Assembly: GCF_001202035.1 (NCBI RefSeq)
Contig: NZ_LGHT01000026.1
Location: 1-64,000, forward strand
DNA length: 64,000 bases
Direction of reading: 5' to 3'
From: Pseudorhodobacter wandonensis
GTDB taxonomy: Bacteria > Pseudomonadota > Alphaproteobacteria > Rhodobacterales > Rhodobacteraceae
The position numbers were made by a program, and so were the translations under genes. Positions within the stretch are counted from its first letter, which is position 1; every line of letters begins with the position of its first letter. Positions 44,653-53,939 of the stretch are shown piece after piece. The notes beneath the pieces were generated by a model. That model did no database searches. It was not told the DNA's origin and saw nothing but the letters and a program-made list of their open reading frames with translations.

Positions 44653-47554
44653 GCAAAAGCCCCCCCTCTTTGTCATAAAACACAGGGTCGCTTACCTCAC
44701 ACAGCAGGTCAATCCCGCGCAAGTGATCGACCAGCCGCACCATTTCGCCGTGCCGCGCCCGCCCGTCTTGCAAAAACGCCAACCCCAGATAGCCCCCCAG
44801 CGTGGGCGAGTAGCACACACTTGTCACGTAACCCTGATCGTTCTCGCGCTTCACCTCGGCGCCCGGCGCAAACAAATGCGCCCCCGCCGAAATCATTGCG
44901 TCATTCACCGGCCGCAAGCCCACCAATTGTTCGCGCCCCTCCAGCAGCCCCGGCCGCAACGCTGCCCCTTTGCCGATGCAGTCTTTCTTGGCCGAAATCA
45001 TCTTGGCCATGCCAATATCAAACGCCGTTATCCGCCCGTGAATCTCGGAATGGGTGATAAACCCTTTCTCAATCCGCAAAACGTTCAGCGCCTCCATGCC
45101 ATAGGGCCCACCACCCAGCGTCTCGGCCCGTGCCAACAGGTCGCGAAACAGCGCCTCGCCATAGCGCGCGGGCACGGCAATTTCATACCCCTGCTCGCCC
45201 GAAAACGAGATCCGGAACAGCCGCGCGGTCACATCGCCAAGCTGCACCAAAGCACAGCCCATAAACGGTAAATCCGCCTGCGTCAGCGTATCTATCAACG
45301 TCTTGGCCATTGGCCCTGCCACGGCAAATTGCGCCCATTGTTCGGTCACGGAAATGAACCGCACCTCCCAGCCCGCGCAATAGGCCTGCGCCACAAACTC
45401 CAGATGCCGCATCACAAGGCCCGCCGCCGCCGTGGTCGTGGTCATCACATAGTGGTTCTCGGCCAGCCGCGCCGTGGTGCCATCATCCAGCACATGCCCG
45501 TCAGCCCGCAACATCAACCCATAGCGCACGCGCCCGATAGGCAATGTTGAAAATACATTCGTATAGACCAAATCCAAAAACCGCGCGGCATCACGGCCCT
45601 GAATATCAATTTTACCCAAAGTAGACACATCACAAACGCCAACCGCGCTGCGCACCATTGCCACTTCGCGGTCACAGGCCTGCCGCCATGTCACCTCACC
45701 CGGGCGCGGGAAATAGCTGGGCCGGTACCACAGCCCTGCCTCGATCATCGGCGCGCCGCGTTCCACGCTGGCCGAATGCGAGGTCATGAACCGTTGCGGC
45801 GCAAACCCCTCCGCCCGCCCGCCAGCCCCGATTGCAGCAATAGAAACCGGACTGAACGGCGGGCGATAGGTCGTCACCCCCGTCTGCGCAATCCCCCGTC
45901 CCGTGGCATCGGCCAATACGGCCAAGGCCCCGATGTTCGAATTTTTGCCCTGATCCGGCGCCATGCCCTGCGTGGTATAGCGCTTCATATGCTCGACACT
46001 GGCAAAGCCTTCCTGCGCCGCCTGCCGCACATCCTTGGTCGTCACATCATTGGCAAAATCCAGCCAGGCACGGCGGCTGCCCTTCACCTCCCAAACAGGC
46101 ATGATGTCATAGCCTGCCTCATCGGCCTGCGGCACGGCGATCGGTGCCACTTTATGCCCCAAGACCGCCAGCGCGGCGGCGGCCACCTCGGCCCCATGGG
46201 CAAGGCAATGGCCCAAGGAAAACACCCCTGCCGCCGCCCCCGCCACATGCAACCCCGGCACAGCCCCCGCCTGCGGCACAAACGCCGCCAAGGCCCCATC
46301 CCATTGCGGCCGCCCGTTCATGTGGCAGGTCAAATGCACCAACGGGTTCCAACCCCCTGAAACCCCAAGACAATCCGTCGCAAGCTGAACCTCGCCACCA
46401 TGATAGCGAAAGGTAATACCCGTCAGCCCATGCCGCCCTGTGGTGCCGATCACCTCGGCCCCCGTGTAAACCGGGCAATCCTCTGCGACCGAGGCATCAG
46501 GCCGCGCGTCAATAATCGCCACAACTGTCACGCCAGCCGCCATCAGGTCGCGCGCGGTTTGGCGGGCGTCATCGTTATTGGCAAAAATCGTGACCCGCTT
46601 GCCCGCCGCCACGCCATATTGGTTCAAATAGGTCCGCAGGCTCGATGCCGTCATAATCCCGGGCCGGTCATTCCCCTCAAATGCGATCATGCGCTCCTGC
46701 GCGCCTGCCGCCAAAACCGCCTGCCCCGCCACAATCCGCCAAAAGCATTCGCGCGGCAAATCCGGCCGCGCCGCCAGATGCAGCCCCACCCGCTCCAACG
46801 CACCAAAGGTCCCGCCGTCATAGGCCCCTGTCACAGTGGTCCGCCGCATCAGCCGCACATTCGGCGCCGCCTCCAACTCGGCCAAAACCTCTGCCACCCA
46901 GTCCTGTGCAGGCTTGCCGTCAATCTCGGCACTATCCGCCAGCAACCGCCCGCCCATCTGCGCTGCCTCATCGGCCAAAATCACATCGGCCCCCGCCCGC
47001 GCCGCCTGCAAAGCCGCCATAAGGCCCGCAGGCCCCGCGCCAATAACCAGCAGGTCACAAAAGGCAAAAGCCTTTTCATACTCCGCCTCGTCATGGCGCC
47101 CAGACAAACTGCCCAGCCCCGCCGCGCGCCGGATCAGCGGCTCATAAATCCGCTCCCAAAACTTGCGCGGCCACATGAACGTCTTGTAGTAAAACCCCGC
47201 CGTCAAAAACCGCGACGCAAGGTCGTTCACGGCCAACACATCATACTTCAGGCTCGGCCAGCGGTTCTGGCTCTTGGCCTCCAACCCCTCATAAATCTCT
47301 TGCACCGTGGCCCGCACATTCGGCGTCTGCTGGCGACCGTCGATCACCTCTACCAGCGCGTTCGGTTCCTCCGATCCCGCCGTCATCACCCCGCGCGGGC
47401 GGTGATATTTGAAACTGCGCCCAACCAGCCGCACCCCATTCGCCAACAAAGCCGAGGCCAGCGTGTCGCCTTCAAACCCGCGATACTCGACCCCGTCAAA
47501 CCGAAAGCGGACCGGCGCCAAACGGTCAACACGCCCTTTGCCCTCGATCCTCAT
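44645..47554 (-). CDS. soxA: Sarcosine oxidase alpha subunit
   Basis: 969 residues. N-terminal 2Fe-2S-like region (about 15-100; FRFDGVEYRGFEGDTLASALLANG) without iron-binding Cys, an NAD-binding domain (about 165-250; LLVIGAGPAGLMAALQAARAGAD), and C-terminal folate-binding aminomethyltransferase-like domains (about 580-960; DVSTLGKIDIQGRDAARFLD, ISFSGEQGYEIAVPA, EALNVLRIEKGFITH). Channels the formaldehyde equivalent from sarcosine to tetrahydrofolate. Overlaps soxD by 4 nt and soxG by 8 nt. Confidence 0.97.
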   Translation of the reverse strand: MRIEGKGRVDRLAPVRFRFDGVEYRGFEGDTLASALLANGVRLVGRSFKYHRPRGVMTAGSEEPNALVEVIDGRQQTPNVRATVQEIYEGLEAKSQNRWPSLKYDVLAVNDLASRFLTAGFYYKTFMWPRKFWERIYEPLIRRAAGLGSLSGRHDEAEYEKAFAFCDLLVIGAGPAGLMAALQAARAGADVILADEAAQMGGRLLADSAEIDGKPAQDWVAEVLAELEAAPNVRLMRRTTVTGAYDGGTFGALERVGLHLAARPDLPRECFWRIVAGQAVLAAGAQERMIAFEGNDRPGIMTASSLRTYLNQYGVAAGKRVTIFANNDDARQTARDLMAAGVTVVAIIDARPDASVAEDCPVYTGAEVIGTTGRHGLTGITFRYHGGEVQLATDCLGVSGGWNPLVHLTCHMNGRPQWDGALAAFVPQAGAVPGLHVAGAAAGVFSLGHCLAHGAEVAAAALAVLGHKVAPIAVPQADEAGYDIMPVWEVKGSRRAWLDFANDVTTKDVRQAAQEGFASVEHMKRYTTQGMAPDQGKNSNIGALAVLADATGRGIAQTGVTTYRPPFSPVSIAAIGAGGRAEGFAPQRFMTSHSASVERGAPMIEAGLWYRPSYFPRPGEVTWRQACDREVAMVRSAVGVCDVSTLGKIDIQGRDAARFLDLVYTNVFSTLPIGRVRYGLMLRADGHVLDDGTTARLAENHYVMTTTTAAAGLVMRHLEFVAQAYCAGWEVRFISVTEQWAQFAVAGPMAKTLIDTLTQADLPFMGCALVQLGDVTARLFRISFSGEQGYEIAVPARYGEALFRDLLARAETLGGGPYGMEALNVLRIEKGFITHSEIHGRITAFDIGMAKMISAKKDCIGKGAALRPGLLEGREQLVGLRPVNDAMISAGAHLFAPGAEVKRENDQGYVTSVCYSPTLGGYLGLAFLQDGRARHGEMVRLVDHLRGIDLLCEVSDPVFYDKEGGLLRG

Positions 47555-47850
47555 AGCGCACCCTCTTCAGGCTTCATCTTGGCCAAAATACCTACGCCAC
47601 CACCGGCCACCTGCACCACGTCAGAAATCTTGTGCGTGACCGTGTTTCGCGTCACCAGCAACCACGCAGCGCAGCCCATTTCATGGTACCAAAGGTCCCG
47701 CACCTCACCCGCCAAATTGTCGCGCAAATGCAAATGTGCGTCGATCGCATCGAAATCCCCAAGTGCCGGCTGCGTCAGATAATCCTCTGACCCATAATAA
47801 TAAAACTCTCTCCGGTCGCGCGGGCCACAAAGCGGGCAGGTAATACGCAT
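47551..47850 (-). CDS. soxD: Sarcosine oxidase delta subunit
   Basis: 99 residues. Zinc-binding start MRITCPLCGPRDRREFYYYG with Cys 5 and 8; the second half of the site is the DxxxH/C region around RDLWYHEMGCAAWL (about 51-64). Small structural subunit of heterotetrameric sarcosine oxidase. Nine nt after soxB; its stop overlaps the soxA start. Confidence 0.95.
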   Translation of the reverse strand: MRITCPLCGPRDRREFYYYGSEDYLTQPALGDFDAIDAHLHLRDNLAGEVRDLWYHEMGCAAWLLVTRNTVTHKISDVVQVAGGGVGILAKMKPEEGAL

Positions 47851-47859
47851 GATGTTCCC

Positions 47860-49110
47860 TTAGTGCAAATTGTGCTGCGATCCGGTGCCTTCTTCATCCA
47901 AAAGGTGCCCGGTCTTGAAACGGTCCAAACGGAAACGGCGGGCAACGGCATGGCTCTCACCCGTCGCCATCAAATGTGCCATGCACCAGCCGCTTGCAGG
48001 CACCGCTTTAAAGCCCCCATAGTTCCAACCCGCATCGATAAACAGCCCGTCAACCGGCGTCTTATCGATGATGGGGCTGCCATCCGGCGTCATATCCATA
48101 ATCCCGCCCCAAGATCGCAATACCTTGGCCCGCCCGATCATCGGCATCAGGGTCATCCCCGCCTCCATCACATGCTCGACCATCGGCAGGTTCCCACGGC
48201 TGGCGTATGAGGCGTAAAAATCAATATCGCCGCCAAAGACCAACCCGCCCTTATCCGACTGGCTGATATAAAAATGCCCCATGCCAAAGCTGACAACATG
48301 GTCAATGCACGGCTTCAACCCCTCGGTCACAAAGGCTTGCAACACATGGCTTTCAATCGGCAGGCGCATCCCCGCCATAGCCGCCACCTGCCCCGAGCGC
48401 CCCGCCACCACCATGCCAACCTTGCGGGCGCGGATGCTGCCGCGCGTGGTCTGCACGCCAACAACGCGGCCGCCCTCTATATCAATCCCCGTCACCTCGC
48501 AGTTTTGAATCAAATCCACCCCGCGCTGGTCGGCACCACGCGCATAGCCCCAGGCCACCGCATCATGCCGCGCCGTGCCACCCCGCGGATGCAGCAACCC
48601 GCCGTAAATCGGAAAACGCGTCTGCTCGAAATCCAGATACGGCAGATGCTGCCGCACCCCTTCGCGGTCCAGCAAAATCGCATCATCGCCTTGGTTAATC
48701 ATCGCATTGCCGCGCCGCACAAAGGCATCGCGCTGCCCGTCGCTATGGAACAGGTTAATCAACCCGCGCTGGCTGTGCATCACGTTATAGTTCAGCTCGG
48801 CCTCCAGCCCCTCCCACAGCTTTAGCGAATGACTGTAAAACTCGGAATTGCCCGGCAAAAAATAGTTCGCCCGCACAATCGTCGTGTTGCGCCCCACATT
48901 CCCCGACCCGATATAACCCTTTTCCAAAACCGCAATATTGGTCAGCCCGTGGTTCTTGGCCAGATAATACGCGGTTGAAAGCCCATGCCCGCCGCCGCCG
49001 ATAATGATCGCGTCATATTCGCCCTTGGGGGCAGGGTCGCGCCAAACCGGGCCCCAGCCCTTATTACCGAAAAGCCCTTGGGTTATGACCTTAAGCCCAG
49101 AATACCGCAT
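47860..49110 (-). CDS. soxB: Sarcosine oxidase beta subunit
   Basis: 416 residues. FAD-binding dinucleotide fold YDAIIIGGGGHGLSTAYYLA (about 31-50) and the flavin-site blocks EKGYIGSGNVGRNTTIVRANY and MDMTPDGSPIIDKTP (about 338-352). Holds the substrate site that oxidises sarcosine to glycine, with FAD and covalent FMN at the subunit interface. The ATG at 49110 (MRYSGL) fits the family start; an open frame upstream overlaps the divergent msrB promoter and is not used. First gene of soxBDAG plus M20. Confidence 0.96.
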   Translation of the reverse strand: MRYSGLKVITQGLFGNKGWGPVWRDPAPKGEYDAIIIGGGGHGLSTAYYLAKNHGLTNIAVLEKGYIGSGNVGRNTTIVRANYFLPGNSEFYSHSLKLWEGLEAELNYNVMHSQRGLINLFHSDGQRDAFVRRGNAMINQGDDAILLDREGVRQHLPYLDFEQTRFPIYGGLLHPRGGTARHDAVAWGYARGADQRGVDLIQNCEVTGIDIEGGRVVGVQTTRGSIRARKVGMVVAGRSGQVAAMAGMRLPIESHVLQAFVTEGLKPCIDHVVSFGMGHFYISQSDKGGLVFGGDIDFYASYASRGNLPMVEHVMEAGMTLMPMIGRAKVLRSWGGIMDMTPDGSPIIDKTPVDGLFIDAGWNYGGFKAVPASGWCMAHLMATGESHAVARRFRLDRFKTGHLLDEEGTGSQHNLH

Positions 49111-49277
49111 CTGCTTGCCCCTTCGTGTCCCACCCAGAGAACCCGCCTTTCGCCACAAAGACAAGCACATCCGCGACAGTAGATGTCGCAGCCATCCATC
49201 ACGCCGCCCTATCAGCATTGTGATGAAACTCTTGGCCCCATTCTGCCGTATATTCAGCAGGAATAAAGGAGAACCCC

Positions 49278-49763
49278 ATGCTGACACGCCGTATCTTCAT
49301 CACAACAACACTTGCCGCCGCAGGCGCAACCGCCCTACCCGCCTTGGCCGCCGAGTTTGAAATAACCCTTTCGGATGCCGAATGGAAAAAGCGGCTGTCA
49401 CCCGCACGTTTCGCCGTTCTGCGGCAAGAGGCAACTGAAAAACCGTTTTCCAACAGCCTGAAAGGCGAATCCTCGCCCCTGCTGAAAGAGGCGCGCAGCG
49501 GCACCTATACCTGTGCGGGTTGTGACTTGCCGGTGTACAGTTCGGAAACGAAATACGACAGCGGCACCGGTTGGCCCAGCTTTTATGATGCCATCAAGGG
49601 CAATGTTGGCACCAAAGAAGACAACACATTGTTTTCCAAACGTACCGAGGTGCATTGCCGCCGCTGTGGCGGGCATTTGGGCCATGTGTTCAACGACGGG
49701 CCAAAACCCACGGGCAAGCGCCACTGCCTCAACGGGTTGGCGTTGAACTTTACCGCCGCTTGA
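49278..49763 (+). CDS. msrB: Exported peptide-methionine (R)-S-oxide reductase MsrB
   Basis: 161 residues. The N-terminus MLTRRIFITTTLAAAGATALPALAA is given here only as a signal (RR followed by a hydrophobic stretch and an AxA site at about 23-25), probably Tat or Sec. The MsrB domain (about 28-158) has zinc Cys pairs in CAGC (about 77-80) and CRRC (about 126-129), SGTGWPSFY, and the catalytic Cys in KRHCLNGLAL. Repairs methionine-R-sulfoxide, here likely in the periplasm. GGAG is 8 nt before the ATG. Confidence 0.9.
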   Translation: MLTRRIFITTTLAAAGATALPALAAEFEITLSDAEWKKRLSPARFAVLRQEATEKPFSNSLKGESSPLLKEARSGTYTCAGCDLPVYSSETKYDSGTGWPSFYDAIKGNVGTKEDNTLFSKRTEVHCRRCGGHLGHVFNDGPKPTGKRHCLNGLALNFTAA

Positions 49764-49784
49764 AGCAATCGAACCAAAACCACG

Positions 49785-49815
49785 CAAAAGGGGCCGCGAC
49801 TACCGGCCCCTTTTG
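49785..49815. terminator. Bidirectional terminator between msrB and gdh
   Basis: CAAAAGGGGCCG / CGGCCCCTTTTG, a perfect 12-bp stem with a 7-nt loop between convergent genes. Confidence 0.9.
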
Positions 49816-49829
49816 TCATTATCAAACCT

Positions 49830-51260
49830 TTACAGACCTTTTGATTGATAGGTCGCCGCCACACGGCTGATCGACACAATATAGGCCGCAACGCGCAGAT
49901 CTTCGACATCCCCGCGCCCGTGCCACACCTCACGCATCGCCTGATAGGCCGTGCGCATCGTGTCATCCAACCCCGAGCGCACCAGCTCCAACTCGCCCGC
50001 GCCCCTCAGGTATTTCTCCTTGAAATTGGGCGACATCGTCCAGCCAAGCCCTTTGTCCGCCGACAGTTTTTCCAGCTCGTTCACCAGCAGGATATGCCGC
50101 GCTTCCTCGGCCCGGCGCTGCATCCGGCCAAAGCGGATATGCGACAGGTTCTTGACCCATTCGAAATACGAAACCGTCACACCGCCTGCGTTGGCATACA
50201 TATCGGGAATAATCACCACGCCTTTCTTGCGCAAAATCTCATCCGCGCCAAAGGTGATCGGGCCATTGGCCGCCTCGATGATCAGGTTCGCCTTGATCCG
50301 GTCGGCGTTGTTCAGGTTGATAACCCCTTCCAATGCCGCCGGAATCAGAATGTCGCATTCCTTTTCCAGCACCACGGCGCCTTCGGCCACATATGCCCCC
50401 TGCGGATAGCCTTTGATTGACCCGTGTTTGGTGATCCACTGGCGCAGATCTTCGATATTGATGCCGTCATCATTCACAATCGCGCCGTCCCATTCGATTA
50501 CGGCGGTTACAATCGCGCCGTCCTCTTCGGTCAGGAACTTGGCGGCATGATAACCCACATTGCCAAGCCCCTGCACGATCACCTTTTTACCATCCAAACC
50601 GCCCGAAAGGCCGGCCATCTTCTTGTCTTCCTCATAGCGGAAAAACTCGTGCAGCGCGTATTGCACCCCGCGGCCTGTCGCCTCAACCCGGCCCTGAATA
50701 CCGCCCGCATGGGGCGGTTTGCCGGTCACACAGGCCTTGGCGTTAATATCGGCCGTGTTCATCCGCGCGTATTGATCGGCAATCCATGCCATCTCACGCT
50801 CGCCTGTGCCCATATCGGGGGCCGGTACGTTTTGCGCAGGGTTGATCAGATCGCGTTTAATCAGCTCATAGGCAAACCGGCGCGTGATCGATTCCAGCTC
50901 ATGCGGCTCCCACGCGCGGGGGTCGATGCACAGCCCGCCCTTTGACCCGCCAAACGGCGTCTCAACAAGTGCGCATTTATAGGTCATCAACGCCGCCAGC
51001 GCCTCGACCTCGTTCTGGTTCACCGACAGCGCATAACGTATGCCGCCCTTGACCGGTTCCATATGCTCGGAATGCACGGAACGGTAACCCGTGAACGTCT
51101 CAATTTTGCCACGAAGTCGCACACCAAACCGTACCGTATAGGTAGAGTTGCACACCTTGATCTTTTGCTCCAGACCGGGGCTCAGATCCATCAGCGAAGT
51201 CGCCCGATTGAACATAAGATCAACAGAGTCGCGAAAGCTCGGCTCACCAGTAATGTGCAT
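49830..51260 (-). CDS. Glutamate dehydrogenase
   Basis: 476 residues. Catalyses interconversion of glutamate and 2-oxoglutarate plus ammonia. Blocks: GGIRYALSVNQNEVEALAALMTYKCALVETPFGGSKGG spans the catalytic region (about 81-118; catalytic Lys in LMTYKCAL), PAPDMGTGEREMAWIADQY (about 153-171), and the NAD(P) fold VIVQGLGNVGYHAAKFL (about 235-251). The form resembles the GDH found in rhodobacteria and eukaryotic GluD, not the short E. coli GdhA. The ATG at 51260 has GGGAGA 7 nt before it. Confidence 0.94.
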   Translation of the reverse strand: MHITGEPSFRDSVDLMFNRATSLMDLSPGLEQKIKVCNSTYTVRFGVRLRGKIETFTGYRSVHSEHMEPVKGGIRYALSVNQNEVEALAALMTYKCALVETPFGGSKGGLCIDPRAWEPHELESITRRFAYELIKRDLINPAQNVPAPDMGTGEREMAWIADQYARMNTADINAKACVTGKPPHAGGIQGRVEATGRGVQYALHEFFRYEEDKKMAGLSGGLDGKKVIVQGLGNVGYHAAKFLTEEDGAIVTAVIEWDGAIVNDDGINIEDLRQWITKHGSIKGYPQGAYVAEGAVVLEKECDILIPAALEGVINLNNADRIKANLIIEAANGPITFGADEILRKKGVVIIPDMYANAGGVTVSYFEWVKNLSHIRFGRMQRRAEEARHILLVNELEKLSADKGLGWTMSPNFKEKYLRGAGELELVRSGLDDTMRTAYQAMREVWHGRGDVEDLRVAAYIVSISRVAATYQSKGL

Positions 51261-51735
51261 ATAAATCTCCCTCTTACCCCCAAGCATTGGGTGGTTTGCT
51301 TTTGCTACGCTAGCCTGCTGCGCCTAAAATTTCACCAGAATAAAAACTTTTTCTGCAGAAAAGGAAATTCGACGCAAGCCCGCCCCTAGGCCAATTCCGA
51401 ACGCAACAAAATCGCCTATCCGCAGGCTTTTCTGCCAGTTTCCCCGATTCGGTTGCCTTGATTTTGGCCCATTCTGTTCACCATCCGCACAGATTTCGAC
51501 CGCAGACGCATTGCGACAATCAGCATTTGTCGCGGCCTTGCGAACAATCCCCCTAAACGCGGTTCAGCGTTTCCATCGCTGTCAAATGTTCCACTTTTCG
51601 CGCCAAAAAAGCCACATTTTTGCCAGATATGGCTGGTCAATTGGGGGATGGGAAAAAGGTGTGTAATGCCCGGACAATCTCCTTGTGGCGCGTTTTGCCA
51701 AGGCAGACTGGGTAATTGGTATAAAGGGTACAACA
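51261..51735. other. Divergent spacer between gdh and the tadG operon
   Basis: About 475 nt without a credible gene. It must carry promoters for both flanking operons. Open frames found here lack coding character. No strong hairpin seen. Confidence 0.5.
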
Positions 51736-53340
51736 ATGACAACCGAGTTCAAGCGGCAGGCGAAAAACAATCGTCCGTCGCGCGGCAAAGACTGCCTGGC
51801 GTCTACGCGCAGGCCGTCCGTCCTTTGCTTTGCCAAAGGCGAAGACGGGTCTCTGCTGGTGCTCGGCTTGATGATGTTTCTGATTATGGCGATGATGGGC
51901 GGTCTGGCGATCGACCTTATGCGCTATGAACAGCGCCGCACCCAGTTGCAGCAAACGCTTGATCGTTCGGTTCTGGCGGCTGCCGCAATGAACCAGAAAC
52001 TGACCGGCGAATCTGTTGTGACCGATTATTTCGCCAAGGCCGGCATGGCCGACAAACTCGATTCCGTGCTTGTAGACAAAGGCGACAACTACCGCATCGT
52101 AACTGCCACAGCCAGTTCCAAGATGGATACCTATTTCATGCACATGATGGGTGTTGACGAGCTTGAGGCAGATACCGCCGCCGTTGCGGAACAACGCGTG
52201 TCCAACATCGAAGTATCAATGGTGCTCGACATCTCCGGTTCGATGGGCGGTTCGCGTATCAACAAGCTGCGCCCGGCCGCAAAAGAATTCGTAACCACTG
52301 TTCTTGCTGCCGCCGAAGCGGGGCATGTGTCCATTTCTATCGTGCCCTATAACGCGCAGGTCGATATTGGCAAATCGATGATGGACTCGTTTAACGTCAA
52401 CGATAACCACGCCTACTCGGCTTGTGTCGAACTGCCTGATTCAGCCTTCACCACAAATGACCTGTCTACCACAACTGCGTATGTTCAAAACGCCCACTTC
52501 GACCCGTATAATTACACCTCGGGTTCAAGCAACATGCTGTACAACTGCCCTCCGCAAAGCGGCAACATCGTAACGCCGCCGACAGATAGTGAAAGCGATC
52601 TGCATGCTGCGATCACAAATTTGGTTGTTGGCGGCAACACGTCCATTGATGTTGGGGTTAAATGGGGTGCCTATCTGCTGAACCACAACGCCAATTCGGT
52701 TATAAAGAACCTTGTAACCGCCGGCAAAGTTCCCAGCAAATTCAACAACCGCCCGCTGGATCCGGTTACAGAAGACGTGTTAAAAGTGCTGGTTGTAATG
52801 ACCGATGGCGAGAACACCACCGAGTATAAAATTAACGACCCCTACAACTCGGGCAATTCCAACATTTTCGTACATAAAACCAATGACCGAGTGTCGGTTT
52901 ACTTTGACCGCCCGAACACCACTTCGGACTGGTGGTGGCCGCGCACAAATTCATGGAACACTGACCGCGATGGTGGCGGCAAAGATAACAAATACAATAA
53001 CCTAACCTGGCCAGAGGTTTGGAAAGAGTATTCGGTTACCTACGTTGCCTACCACTTCTATGCGTTGGCATTGAATGAAAACTATAACAACTGGCGCAAC
53101 ACGTTCATGACGTCGGTGTACAGCAACAAAGACACGCGCCTGCAGCAAATCTGTACCGCCGCCAAGTCCCAGAACATCGTGATTTACGGCATCGGGTTTG
53201 AGGCACCTTCCAATGGCCGGACGCAGGTGCGCAACTGCGCGTCCTCTTCGGCCCATTACTTTGATGCAAGCGGCTTGGAAATTTCCAGTGCCTTTCGTGC
53301 CATCGCCAACAACATTAGCCAGTTGAGGTTGACGCAATGA
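51736..53340 (+). CDS. tadG: TadG-like pilus protein with von Willebrand factor A domain
   Basis: 534 residues. N-terminal cytoplasmic stretch, then the TadE/TadG membrane helix with a pilin-like GEDGSLLVLGLMMFLIMAMMGG region (about 52-75). A vWA domain follows (about 150-520) with an intact MIDAS start VLDISGSMGGSR (DxSxS at about 163-167) and the later VVMTDGEN (about 354-361). An insertion at about 370-440 is rich in Asn, Trp and Asp. The ATG at 51736 has AAAGGG 7 nt upstream. Anchored in the inner membrane and exposed to the periplasm, where it is needed for pilus function. Starts a second Tad operon. Confidence 0.9.
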   Translation: MTTEFKRQAKNNRPSRGKDCLASTRRPSVLCFAKGEDGSLLVLGLMMFLIMAMMGGLAIDLMRYEQRRTQLQQTLDRSVLAAAAMNQKLTGESVVTDYFAKAGMADKLDSVLVDKGDNYRIVTATASSKMDTYFMHMMGVDELEADTAAVAEQRVSNIEVSMVLDISGSMGGSRINKLRPAAKEFVTTVLAAAEAGHVSISIVPYNAQVDIGKSMMDSFNVNDNHAYSACVELPDSAFTTNDLSTTTAYVQNAHFDPYNYTSGSSNMLYNCPPQSGNIVTPPTDSESDLHAAITNLVVGGNTSIDVGVKWGAYLLNHNANSVIKNLVTAGKVPSKFNNRPLDPVTEDVLKVLVVMTDGENTTEYKINDPYNSGNSNIFVHKTNDRVSVYFDRPNTTSDWWWPRTNSWNTDRDGGGKDNKYNNLTWPEVWKEYSVTYVAYHFYALALNENYNNWRNTFMTSVYSNKDTRLQQICTAAKSQNIVIYGIGFEAPSNGRTQVRNCASSSAHYFDASGLEISSAFRAIANNISQLRLTQ

Positions 53341-53939
53341 CCCAACTCAACTTGAAAAGGGTTGGTCTTTTGCCAGCACGGGGTCCAAGGCTGATAAGGC
53401 TAAAGCTGCTGGCGCGGTTCAAAACCCATATTTTCCGGGTGCTGAAACGCGAAGAGGGCACCGCCGCAATTGAATTCGTGATCTGCATTCCGGTGATTAT
53501 GACGATCTTTATTGCCTCGATTGAATCCGGCGTGTTGATGACGCGTTATATCATGCTGGAACGGTCTGTTGACATGGTGATGCGCAACTTGCGGCTGGGC
53601 GAATACCCCGACCCGACTCCGGCGTTTCTAAAAGCCCGGATTTGCGAGCGCGCCGTCGTTTTGCAGCATTGCGAAGATAACATCACCATTGCACTTGAAC
53701 CGATCTCGACAACCACATGGGCGTTTCCACCACGCAACGCAGGCTGCGTTGATCGCGAAAACAAACTTAGCCCATCGGTTACCTACAACCCAGGGGCGGC
53801 GCATGAAATCATGATGGTGCGTGTCTGCGTGACCCAGGATGCCATGTTCCCGACCACCGGCATCGGCCTTAATCTGCCCAAAGACCCGTCAGGTGGATAT
53901 GGCCTGATCGCCACCTCGGCCTTTGTGAACGAACCATGA
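53337..53939 (+). CDS. tadE: TadE-family pseudopilin
   Basis: 200 residues. A basic cytoplasmic N-terminus (about 1-38), then EEGTAAIEFVICIPVIMTIF (about 39-58): prepilin-peptidase site after Gly, Glu at mature position 5, hydrophobic helix. The periplasmic part has four or more Cys (CERAVVLQHC, CVD, VCV) likely in disulfides. TadE and TadF are processed minor pseudopilins. Overlaps tadG by 4 nt (ATGA). Confidence 0.88.
   Translation: MTQLNLKRVGLLPARGPRLIRLKLLARFKTHIFRVLKREEGTAAIEFVICIPVIMTIFIASIESGVLMTRYIMLERSVDMVMRNLRLGEYPDPTPAFLKARICERAVVLQHCEDNITIALEPISTTTWAFPPRNAGCVDRENKLSPSVTYNPGAAHEIMMVRVCVTQDAMFPTTGIGLNLPKDPSGGYGLIATSAFVNEP

Noticed and set aside
46400-47782. 460-codon plus-strand open frame opposite soxA
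   Set aside because: Shadow of soxA; Arg/His/Pro-rich and without domains.
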